Made by a program: the position numbers and the translations under genes
Assembly: GCA_017301995.1 (NCBI GenBank)
Contig: JAFLEH010000045.1
Location: 1 to 34,377, forward strand
Direction of reading: 5' to 3'
Length of the DNA: 34,377 nt
DNA from: Verrucomicrobiota bacterium
Lineage (GTDB): Bacteria; Verrucomicrobiota; Verrucomicrobiia; Verrucomicrobiales; Akkermansiaceae
Shown here: positions 24,519 to 33,000 of the stretch, piece after piece
How positions within the stretch are numbered: position 1 is the first letter of the stretch
Layout: the number at the start of each line of letters is the position of its first letter
The notes under the pieces: model-generated
Seen by the model: the letters and a program-made list of their open reading frames with translations, nothing else
Told to the model about the DNA's origin: nothing
Databases searched by the model: none

Positions 24519-25403
24519 TCAGCGGCGGCGGCGCCCCAAGGCGAGCAGTCCGAGACCCGCGAGCAACGGCACTGAGGTCTCCGGAATGGAAACGATCTGC
24601 ACCATGTTCAGAAAGCCGCGGGTTTCGCCGGTTGCGGCTCCGTCCGAGGCGAGGAAGAGGGACTGCCCCGCCGCGACGGTGACCTCGATCACGACATAGT
24701 TCACGCCCTCGTCGAACGCGTTGTAGGCGGTGGGGTTTGAATTGGGATAGGTGGTGTTCGCCTCGGTGGTGGGTGTTAGGGAGGAGAAGCCGAAGGTGGA
24801 TGAGGACGCGCCGGTGGAGGCGTAAAGGAACATCGGTGCGGCGGTTGTCGCGTTGGAATTGGTATTTCTCGCCATCACATAGATCCGGTAATCGCCGGCG
24901 GCCAGCCCGTCCATCCGCATGCCGATGGCCGAGTTCGCCGCGCCGAGCCAGCCCGCGCGGGCTGCGGCCGAGTTGCTGCTGTTGTTGCCGTTGCCGTAGA
25001 TGGAAGCCGAGTTTCCGGTGAGGCTCTGCTGGCCGGCGGTGCCGCCGCCGTTGCCATAGAGCGCGCTGATGTTGATGCCGGTCACATAGCTGTAGTCGAT
25101 GGATCCGCTGTTGGCCACTCTCTCGCTGCCAAAGGTCAGGGTGACGCCGGAGGCCGCGCTGCCGTCGGCGTTGTTCAGCGATCCGCTCGACGCCGTGGAA
25201 CTGAAGTTGTTCCAAGTGGTTTGCGCGAGGGGGATGCTGCCGTCGTCATGCGCGGGGCTGAGCGTTTGGTAGGCTGCGGTCACGTCTCCGGAGGCAGCGG
25301 CGTTGGTGCTGGTGGAGCGGAAATTCAGCATCAGATTCGCCGCGGAGGCGGGAAGGCTCGCGGCGATGGCGAGCATCCAGATCGTGGAGTGGATGGTTTT
25401 CAT
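24519..25403 (-). CDS. PEP-CTERM sorting-signal protein
   Basis: The product has 294 residues from the ATG at 25403; the frame extends back to 25574 without signal-peptide features. A signal peptide (residues 1-21, cut after PASA) is followed by a Ser/Thr/Asn/Gly/Ala-rich beta domain. The C-terminus is SIPETSVPLLAGLGLLALG plus four arginines, a PEP-CTERM signal with PET in place of PEP. Such proteins are processed by exosortase and often linked to exopolysaccharide or surface assembly. It is the first gene of the four-gene secreted operon, with 13 bases to the next start, and diverges from the ECF sigma gene. Confidence 0.85.
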   Translation of the reverse strand: MKTIHSTIWMLAIAASLPASAANLMLNFRSTSTNAAASGDVTAAYQTLSPAHDDGSIPLAQTTWNNFSSTASSGSLNNADGSAASGVTLTFGSERVANSGSIDYSYVTGINISALYGNGGGTAGQQSLTGNSASIYGNGNNSSNSAAARAGWLGAANSAIGMRMDGLAAGDYRIYVMARNTNSNATTAAPMFLYASTGASSSTFGFSSLTPTTEANTTYPNSNPTAYNAFDEGVNYVVIEVTVAAGQSLFLASDGAATGETRGFLNMVQIVSIPETSVPLLAGLGLLALGRRRR

Positions 25404-25476
25404 GGATTTCTTGAATCGGGTCTCCGGCGGGTTGCGGGCCGGGAACACTCCGAGAATGCGGGAAATCCGTTGCAAC

Positions 25477-25514
25477 TTAGCATCCGGCGGGAAAATATCC
25501 GGCGGCGATGCTAA
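25477..25514. promoter_or_regulatory. Inverted repeat in divergent promoter region
   Basis: A perfect 8-base inverted repeat TTAGCATC/GATGCTAA (25477-25484 and 25507-25514) frames an AT-rich centre. Between the arms are two copies of ATCCGGCGG (from 25482 and 25497, 15 bases apart), with a related TCCGGCGG at 25423-25430. It lies between the start codons of the PEP-CTERM gene (25403) and the sigma gene (25555), so it is a candidate operator or pair of ECF promoter elements. Confidence 0.45.
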
Positions 25515-25554
25515 TTTTTCCGCCTGCCGGGTCATCAGGCATCGAGGCAGCGAC

Positions 25555-26091
25555 GTGAGCGAACACACGAACATTTCCGACGAAGAAAAGACCGCCAGGG
25601 TTCAAGGGTTATTCCTTCAATACCAGCCGGCGATCCGCGGCTATGTCCTTTCGATGGTGCCGGATTTCTCGCTGGCGGACGACATCGTCCAGGAAACCTT
25701 CCTGGTGGTGACCCGCAAGGCTTCCACCTTCGAGCTGGGGAGTAGCTTCGCCGCCTGGGTGCGGACGATCGCCCGGTTCAAGACGCTGGAGGCCATGCGC
25801 GCGCGGCGCTTCGAGACTCTATCCGAAGAAGTGCTCGATTCGCTGGGCACCGAGGAACGCGAGTTCCACGGTGAAACGGACGCGCGCATTTCGGTGTTGC
25901 GGAGTTGCATGGAGAAACTCGGACCGCAAGCCCGGCGCTCGATCCACCTGCGCTATGCGGGCGACCATTTGCCGCCGCAAATCGCCAGCCTGATGGGATG
26001 CACCGTGCAATCGGTCAATGTGACGCTTTCCCGCGCGCGGGCGTTTCTGCGCGACTGCGTGCGCCACACGATGGCCATCAATCCACCCTGA
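25555..26091 (+). CDS. ECF sigma-70 factor, Rhodopirellula/Verrucomicrobium type
   Basis: The product has 178 residues from the GTG at 25555; an upstream in-frame start at 25303 would run antisense through the PEP-CTERM gene and is rejected. Region 2 is seen in LADDIVQETFLVV and SFAAWVRTIARFKTLEAMRARR. Region 4 is LPPQIASLMGCTVQSVNVTLSRARAFLRD. It is followed four bases later by the FecR-LamG gene, its probable regulator. It may control the divergent secreted operon and itself, but no ECF promoter consensus could be confirmed by eye. Confidence 0.9.
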   Translation: MSEHTNISDEEKTARVQGLFLQYQPAIRGYVLSMVPDFSLADDIVQETFLVVTRKASTFELGSSFAAWVRTIARFKTLEAMRARRFETLSEEVLDSLGTEEREFHGETDARISVLRSCMEKLGPQARRSIHLRYAGDHLPPQIASLMGCTVQSVNVTLSRARAFLRDCVRHTMAINPP

Positions 26092-26095
26092 CTCC

Positions 26096-27661
26096 ATGAT
26101 CGACGAATCCCGACTCGAACGTCTGATAGACGCCCATTTCGACCAGCAACTGATGCCGGGCGAACGCGGCGAGCTGGAGGCCATGCTGCTTTCGTCATCC
26201 AAGGCGCGCCAGCGGTTTCTCGAGCGCGCCGAGTGTCATGGTTTGCTGCGGGAATATGCGCTGCGGGACGGCGGCGGGAAAGTTCTCGGCGGGATGGAAA
26301 CGCCCGAGCCGCGCCGGGTCCGGCGACTCCGCGGATTGTGGATTGCTGGGGCTGCCGCGGCATGTCTGGCAGTCGGTCTGTGGCTGGTTCCGAAGCGCGA
26401 GGGTGACGCCGGTCTAACGGATTTTTCCCCGGTTTTGCCTAACAATGAAGTGGCCCTGTTGGAATGTGCGGTGGGCGTGGAATGGGACGGCGCTTCACCG
26501 GTGCCGGGTTCCGCGGTTTCCCCCGGTGTGCTGAAATTCCGCAGCGGAACGATCAGTCTGGGGTTTTATTCCGGCGCGCGGGTGGTGTTGGAGGGACCCG
26601 CGTCGGTGGAGTTGGTCTCGGTCGATCTGGTGCGTTTGGACTACGGCAAACTGACCGCGAAGGTACCGCCGCCCGCCGAGGGATTCACGGTGGTCAACAA
26701 CGGTTTGCGCGTGGTGGATCGGGGGACGCAGTTCGGCATGAATGTCTCGGGAAGCGGCGGCTGCGAGGTGCATGTGTTCGATGGCGAAGTGGAGTTGCAG
26801 GGGGAGGTCCCGGCATCCGCGTCCCGTGAGTTGTTTGAGGGCGACGGCGTTTCCATCCGCGAGGGCAGGGCGACTCCGATCACCGCAGACCGCAGATCGT
26901 TCGCCGATCCGGTGGGAATGCTCGAGGCCGCCGCGCGGGAAACCGAGGAGCAGCGGAAAAAATGGACCGAGTCGTCGCTGGAGTTCCGCAAGGCGAAAGG
27001 ACTCCGGGTCTATTTCGATTTCGAGGGAATTCCGGCACCCGAAGGCACGCTTCCCAACCGCGCCGCCGGAGCGGATAGGGATTCGGACGGGTCGATCATC
27101 GGCTGCGACCGCCTGACGGGCCGGTGGGATTCGAAAACCTCGCTAGGCTTTGCCAAAACCAGCGACCGGGTCCGTTTCCGCACCCAGGGAACGGCGGATT
27201 CGGTTACTCTGATGGCATCGGTGCGGGTGGACAGCCTGCCGCTGGAACACAACTCGCTGCTCTCGATGGCGCCGGGGAAGTTGGGCGAGGTCCACTGGAA
27301 GATCGACCGTGCCGGGCGCCTGTTGGTGGGCCTGCGGGCGGTGGGAACGCGCGATTTCAAATCGTGGGAACGCCTTGAAAGCCCGCCGGTCGTGAGCCCG
27401 GCCGATTTCGGACGTTGGATCCGCCTAACCACGGTGCTCGACGCCGGGAACGGAGAGATCCGCCACTATGTGAACGGCCGCCGCGTCGCCACCGGGCCGT
27501 TCCAACGGAAAATCCCGATCCAACTCGGCACGGCGAATCTCGGCAACCTCGATCCCACTCCGTATGACGCCAATCCGGTTCGCAATTTCAATGGCCGCAT
27601 CGACGAATTCGCGCTGTTCACCAGGGCGCTGAGCGACGAGGAAGTGGCGGCGATGCCTTGA
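26096..27661 (+). CDS. FecR-domain anti-sigma-like membrane protein with LamG domain
   Basis: The product has 521 residues. Residues 1-70 form a cytoplasmic helical part that could hold the sigma factor (IDESRLERLIDAHFDQQLMP). One membrane helix lies at 80-99. A FecR-like beta domain (about 110-275) contains FRSGTISLGFYSGARVVLEGPA, RGTQFGMNV and VHVFDGEVELQG. A LamG/concanavalin domain (about 305-521) ends in FNGRIDEFALFTRALSDEEV, typical of glycan-binding LamG-3 modules. A sensor binding polysaccharide outside and the sigma factor inside is the likely model, by analogy with FecIR and with similar planctomycete/verrucomicrobial pairs. Confidence 0.88.
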   Translation: MIDESRLERLIDAHFDQQLMPGERGELEAMLLSSSKARQRFLERAECHGLLREYALRDGGGKVLGGMETPEPRRVRRLRGLWIAGAAAACLAVGLWLVPKREGDAGLTDFSPVLPNNEVALLECAVGVEWDGASPVPGSAVSPGVLKFRSGTISLGFYSGARVVLEGPASVELVSVDLVRLDYGKLTAKVPPPAEGFTVVNNGLRVVDRGTQFGMNVSGSGGCEVHVFDGEVELQGEVPASASRELFEGDGVSIREGRATPITADRRSFADPVGMLEAAARETEEQRKKWTESSLEFRKAKGLRVYFDFEGIPAPEGTLPNRAAGADRDSDGSIIGCDRLTGRWDSKTSLGFAKTSDRVRFRTQGTADSVTLMASVRVDSLPLEHNSLLSMAPGKLGEVHWKIDRAGRLLVGLRAVGTRDFKSWERLESPPVVSPADFGRWIRLTTVLDAGNGEIRHYVNGRRVATGPFQRKIPIQLGTANLGNLDPTPYDANPVRNFNGRIDEFALFTRALSDEEVAAMP

Positions 27662-27774
27662 TCGGCCAACCGGGTAGCCGTCCGTGGAAAGGCGGGGCGA
27701 AACGGCTCTTTCCGCTTCCCATTTTCTCCCCGGTGGCGCATGCTCGCCGCGCAGGCCACACCATTCCCATTCCC

Positions 27775-29169
27775 ATGATCGGCACCCAACTCATCGACGA
27801 CTACGCCCGCCGGATTTCCGACGAGAAACAGGCATCCGTGTTGGATGGCGCGTCGGCCGGGACCGAGAAACGCTATCAGGTGCTGCACCGCGACTATGGC
27901 GATCCGGACGCGCTGCGCCGCCTGGCGGGAGCGATCAAAGACCACACGCTCCAACATTTGGGCGACTATCTGGTCCAGGCGGAAAAGGCGCTGCTGGCGC
28001 GCGGGGTGAAGGTCCACTTCGCCGCCACCGGCGATGAGGCGAAGGAAACCATCCTCGGGATTTTGCGCGGCCACGGCGTCACCCGGCTCACCAAATCGAA
28101 GTCGATGGCCGCCGAGGAGATCCACCTCAACCCCTATCTGATGGAAAACGGGATCGAGTGCCTGGAATCCGACCTCGGCGAGTTCATCATCCAGCTCGAC
28201 AACGACGTGCCGTCGCACATCGTCAAGCCGATCATCCACAAGAACCGCCGTGAAATCGCGAAGACCTTCCGCCGCGAGGGCGTGGCGGACGATTACAACG
28301 ACGATCCCGGAACGATCACCCGCCGGGCGAGGGTGTTTCTCCGGAAAAAATACATGGAGGCGCAGGCCTGCATCACCGGGGCGAACTTCGTGTGCGCGGA
28401 TTCCGGGCGGATGCTGCTGGTGACCAACGAAGGCAACTCGCGCTTCGGCATGGCTCCCGCGCCGGTGCATGTGGCGCTGGTGGGAATCGAGAAACTGGTG
28501 CCCCGCGAGCGCGATCTGGCGGTTTTCCTCAATTTGCTAGGTCGCTCCGCCACCGCCCAGCAGCTAACCGTTTACACCGAGTTCATCAACGGCCCGCGCG
28601 CGCCCGGCCAGCCGGACGGACCGGAGCACATGCATGTGGTTTTCATGGACAACGGCCGTACCGACGTGTTGGCGTCGAATTGCCGGGAAATCCTGCGCTG
28701 CATCCGCTGCGGCGCCTGCCAGAACGTGTGCCCGATCTATCGGCAGGCGTCGGGGCACGCCTACCGCACCACCTACGGCGGCCCGATCGGCGCGGTGCTC
28801 TCGCCGCTGTTGTTTGGCGATCGTTTCCCCGAACTCGCCGACCTGCCGAAAGCCTCCACGCTCTGCGGTGCCTGCAACGAGGTGTGCCCGGTGAACATCC
28901 CGATCCCCGACCTGCTGCTGCGGCTCCGCGACAAGGCGAAACGCGAGGGCATCCATTCGCCGGCGGCCATCCCGATGTCGCCGTTCGCCACGCTGGCCAC
29001 CTCGCCCTCGCTCTGGCGCACGGCGATGACCATGTCCAACGCGATGAACCACCTGCCGGTCGAGGTGGCGCCGGTCAAGCCGCTCCAGGATTGGCTGGGC
29101 CAGCGGACGCTGCCGCCATTCCGTGGCGGACAATTCCGCAAGTGGTTCAAAAACCGCGACCGCTCCTGA
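27775..29169 (+). CDS. lutB: LutB-like iron-sulfur lactate utilization protein
   Basis: The product has 464 residues from the ATG at 27775 (after CATTCCC); the frame open from 27658 is not used. The N-terminal LUD domain includes TRLTKSKSMAAEEI, a conserved stretch of LutB. Two 4Fe-4S sites follow: CIRCGACQNVCP (C309, C312, C315, C319) and CGACNEVCP (C364, C367, C371). LutB works with LutA and LutC in cytoplasmic oxidation of L-lactate to pyruvate. lutC follows after 43 bases. No lutA is present on either side here. Confidence 0.93.
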   Translation: MIGTQLIDDYARRISDEKQASVLDGASAGTEKRYQVLHRDYGDPDALRRLAGAIKDHTLQHLGDYLVQAEKALLARGVKVHFAATGDEAKETILGILRGHGVTRLTKSKSMAAEEIHLNPYLMENGIECLESDLGEFIIQLDNDVPSHIVKPIIHKNRREIAKTFRREGVADDYNDDPGTITRRARVFLRKKYMEAQACITGANFVCADSGRMLLVTNEGNSRFGMAPAPVHVALVGIEKLVPRERDLAVFLNLLGRSATAQQLTVYTEFINGPRAPGQPDGPEHMHVVFMDNGRTDVLASNCREILRCIRCGACQNVCPIYRQASGHAYRTTYGGPIGAVLSPLLFGDRFPELADLPKASTLCGACNEVCPVNIPIPDLLLRLRDKAKREGIHSPAAIPMSPFATLATSPSLWRTAMTMSNAMNHLPVEVAPVKPLQDWLGQRTLPPFRGGQFRKWFKNRDRS

Positions 29170-29212
29170 CCGGAAAACCCGCCATTTCACGAAAATCCCC
29201 ACCCATTTTCCC

Positions 29213-29824
29213 ATGTCCGCCCGCGATTCGATCCTCGCCCGCATCCGCACCGTGACCGCCGCAATTCCCGCCAAGGTCCCGCTACCCGACTACGATCCCG
29301 CGATCACCCACTGCCTGCCGCGGTTGGAAGGGGATGATCTCACGGCGGTGTTCGCGCGCAATCTGGGCAACGTCAACGGCCGGGCGATGCGGTCGGCTGC
29401 GGAAGTCGCACGGTTTCTCAGCGATGGAGGCTATCGCCACGGGTATTGCGATCCGGCACTGCATGCCGTGATCGGGCCGGATCTCGCCGCCGCCGGGCTC
29501 ACCGTGGAAACCACCTACGACCGAGGCCGCTACGATGATTACCAATTCGGGATCACCCGCGCCAGCGGAGCTATCGCCGAGTCGGGAACGATCATCCTGG
29601 ACGACAACCAGACATCCAGTCGCCTCGCCGCGCTTTCGCCGTGGGTCCATGTGGCCGTGCTGGACGCCGCCACCATCCATCGCACCATCGCCGACGCACT
29701 GGCCGCCCTGGGAGACAGCCCGAATGTGATTTGGGCCACAGGCCCTTCGAAAACCGCCGACGTGGAAGGCATCCTGATCGAAGGCGTCCACGGCCCCGGC
29801 GAGCAGATCGCGCTCATTTTGTGA
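29213..29824 (+). CDS. lutC: LutC-like lactate utilization protein
   Basis: The product has 203 residues from the ATG at 29213, directly after TTTTCCC. It is a single LUD domain: FGITRASGAIAESGTIIL and TSSRLAALSPWVHVAVLD, ending in ADVEGILIEGVHGPGE, which is the LutC pattern. It is the third component of the LutABC lactate dehydrogenase system. It is the last gene before the REP array. Confidence 0.93.
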   Translation: MSARDSILARIRTVTAAIPAKVPLPDYDPAITHCLPRLEGDDLTAVFARNLGNVNGRAMRSAAEVARFLSDGGYRHGYCDPALHAVIGPDLAAAGLTVETTYDRGRYDDYQFGITRASGAIAESGTIILDDNQTSSRLAALSPWVHVAVLDAATIHRTIADALAALGDSPNVIWATGPSKTADVEGILIEGVHGPGEQIALIL

Positions 29825-29833
29825 TCCCCGGAA

Positions 29834-29913
29834 CGTAGCCGCCTTCGTGAGAAGGTGGCCGGGGGGGGGCACGACGGGACCTGGGAGGCCACGCTCTCAC
29901 GAGCGCGGCTACG
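29834..29913. repeat. REPIN-like unit A (forward plus reverse REP)
   Basis: A forward REP (29834-29857, hairpin CCTTC-GTGA-GAAGG) and a reverse REP (29890-29913, minus-strand hairpin CGCTC-GTGA-GAGCG) face each other across 32 bases that include a run of nine G. The arrangement is the same as at 15369-15449. Confidence 0.8.
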
Positions 29914-29963
29914 GAGCAGACGGCTACGGGGCGGGCGCGGCTATGGAGAACGCGCCATCTTCA

Positions 29964-30042
29964 TGTAGCCGCCTTCGTGAGAAGGTGGGCGGGGGGGGCA
30001 CGACGGGACCTGGGAGGCCACGCTCTCACGAGCGCGGCTACG
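29964..30042. repeat. REPIN-like unit B (tandem copy of unit A)
   Basis: A forward REP (29964-29987) and a reverse REP (30019-30042) repeat unit A with a period of 129-130 bases, including the spacer with a run of eight G. The trailing GCGGCTA-containing sequence of this copy runs into the SNF2 gene's stop codon at 30070-30072. Confidence 0.8.
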
Positions 30043-30069
30043 GAGCGGACGGCTACGGAGCGGGCGCGG

Positions 30070-33000
30070 CTATTCGAGGAGCGCACGGAGATCGTCCGTG
30101 GAAAGATGTCCGGCATCAGCCTCCCCGGTTTCGTCGATGAACGCGGCGAGGTCGCGCTTCCGGGCTTGGAGGCGGACGACTTTCTCCTCAACCGTATTCC
30201 GGCTGAGCAGGCGATAAACCGTGACCGGACGGACCTGGCCGATCCGGTGGGCGCGGTCGGTGGCCTGTGCTTCGGCGGCCGGGTTCCACCATGGATCGAA
30301 ATGGATCACCACATCGGCGGCGGTCAGGTTCAGCCCATAGCCGCCCGCTTTCAGGCTGATCAGGAACACTGGCGGACCGTCCGGCGATTGAAAGCGGTCC
30401 ACCAATTCCTGCCGATTGCGCGACTGGCCGTCGAGCCGGAGATGGCCCCATTCGCGGGCCAGAATCTGTTTCTCGATTTCCTGTAATTGCGTTCGGAATT
30501 GACTGAAAACCAATACTTTAGATCCATTCAACAGCGCCGATTCCAGCAGCTCAAGCAAACGTTCCATCTTGTTGGATCGCTGAGACACCGACATTTGCTG
30601 GAAACGCCCGCTTCCAAGGAGTGCCAGGTCACACGAGGCCTGCCGCAGCCGCAAGAGGGCGGTGAGCATCTGCATGCGTGCGGCCCCGGTGTTTCCGGAG
30701 CCAACGGTCGTTTCAATCTTTTGTCTGCCTTCCCGCAGGAGCTGGGTGTAGGCAGATGCCTGCTGTGGCGAGAGGTCGCAGTATTCGTCGATTGCCAGCT
30801 TGCTGGGAAGCTCCGGGGCGACCTGCGACTTGGTCCGGCGGAGGATAAATGGCGCGGTGCGGAGCCGGAGTCGGGCGAGTGTGGTCGCATCCGGAGGCTG
30901 CGCGGAGAGGGGGACTTCGTAACGGTCGCGGAAATCGCCACGCTCGCCGAGCCAGCCGGGAAGGATGAACCGGAAAATCGACCATAAATCCCGGACACTG
31001 TTCTCGAGCGGAGTCCCGGTGAGCGCCAGCCGGTGCGCGGCGCGCAGTTTGAAAAGGGCCTTGGCGTGGTCGGTGTCCGGATTCCGGATCTGACTCGCCT
31101 CGTCGGCCACCACGATCCGGTATTTTTGCCGGAGGTGCCAGGCGAGATCCCTCGAGAGAGTGGCGTAAGTGGTCAGCACCACGGTGTCCGGTCCGATTTC
31201 GGAGCGCAGGGTGTCCCGCTGGGGGCCATGGAGAACGACCACTTTCCGGCCTGGAGCAAACCGTCCAAACTCGGCCGCCCAGGTTCCGAGGAGGGAAGTG
31301 GGCATGACAACGAGCGCGGGATCGGTGTCGGCCGGGCACAGTTCCTCGATGGTGGAGATGGCTTGGAGGGTCTTTCCGAGACCCATGTCATCGGCCAAAA
31401 GCGCACCATTGAATCGCTTCAATCGGTTGTTCAGCCATCCGAAGCCAAGACGCTGGTAAGGACGGAGGTCGGCTTGGACGGTGCCGGGAATCTCGGCCGC
31501 CTTGAATGCATCCAAAACATTGGAAACCAAGTTATTGCCGATTTTATTACAGATTTCCTCAATAATTGGAATTGCGAAGGATCTGGCGGTGAATGCACCG
31601 TCTTCCTGACGGATGTCCACCTCGCTGAGGAGCGATTCGATCACTTCGAAATGATCACTTGAAACAATCTTTTTGTGACCACCGCTGCTCTTTGACGAAC
31701 CGAGAAGTCGCAGCATGTCGGCGCGCGAAATGATCTCGCCATCACTTGCTTTATACGATAGATTGAAACTTAACCAATCTTCGCCCGATCCGAGGATTTC
31801 GAATTTTGGTTCGATGGTCCGGAGTTCCGCACGGACCCGAGCGAGATTCGGGGAGAGCCGGACTGACCAGATGTTTTCGAGGGCCGGGAGGGTCTGGCTG
31901 AGGAAGCGCGTGGCGGCGGATTCGTCGAACATTGACCACGGAACCTGTGGTTGATCGCTCGCCTTGAATCCGGCTCGGGCGAGGACGGCGAGCACCTCGG
32001 TTTCGGCGGCGAGGTCGCGGGTTTCGCAGAGATGGTCCGCGACGAGACGCGGCAGACCGGTTTCCCCCGCTTGGCCCGGAATGATCGGTGGCGAGTCGCC
32101 GTAGCGGACCGAAAGGCTCGCTTTGAGGTGGTCGGGCGTGCCGTCGAGTCGGAGTTCGAACGTGCAGGCTGCCGGGACGAAATGCAGCGAATCCGGCCAC
32201 GAATCGGCGGGAAACTGGCAAACCGCTTGGAGCGGATCGAGTTCGCGGAGGAAAACCGGTATAGGGAGGCTCGCGGATTTTCCGTCGGTGAGCTGGACGA
32301 GCGCCGGGCGGATCGCCGGCGAATCCGGAACAGCGATTCGGGTTAGCGAAGCGGGCGGGGCCGGCGTGAGCAGCCAGCGGGACGGGCCGACCGCCACCGC
32401 GGCGGCGGTCTCAATGGCTGGCGTGAGCGTCACCTGGCCGTTGCCGAGATGGCAGGCAGCCAGCGGAATCCGCGATCCGAGCGCGATTTCCAGCGGATCT
32501 TCCGAGCGCCCGCAGGTGATTCTCGGGTGATCGGCCAAGGCGGCCAGAAAGGCATCGAGCCGGGAATCCGCGAGCTGGAGGTGTTGCGGCGATTTCGCGG
32601 GATCGGCTCCTGCGGCAACCAGCCAACGCTCGAGCGCCTCGTCGGCAGGCGACGGCGGATCCGTGCCGGGGGGCAGGCTGGCCAGTGAGGCCGCCAATCG
32701 GCCGCGGCGGAGGGAATCGGCCCAGTTCGGAGGCAAGGCGATCCGCCACGACCGGGCGGGCGGGGTGTTTTCCGGGACCTGCCCAGGCCGTGGCGCGGGC
32801 TTTTCCGTTTCCGGCCGGAGAGCGGCGAGCCCGAGCGCCACGGCGTGGGCGCAAAGCGCGCCGGTGGAGCGGTTTTCCGGACAAGGACAGCGGGCTTCGA
32901 AAAGCGTCGGGCTGCTGGCGGTCAGGCTGGCCCTCAGGAGGTTCTTTCCCGACCTAACGCTGCCTATGGCTGAGTTTTCGGTGGTTTTTCCCAACACGAC

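Noticed and set aside
29861..29869. G-runs as a phase-variable tract
   Set aside because: They lie in the loop of non-coding REPIN units with no reading frame or promoter spacing to switch; length differences may be sequencing error.
29834..30042. CRISPR array
   Set aside because: The repeats alternate in orientation, are only four in number and have near-identical rather than unique spacers; they are REP pairs.
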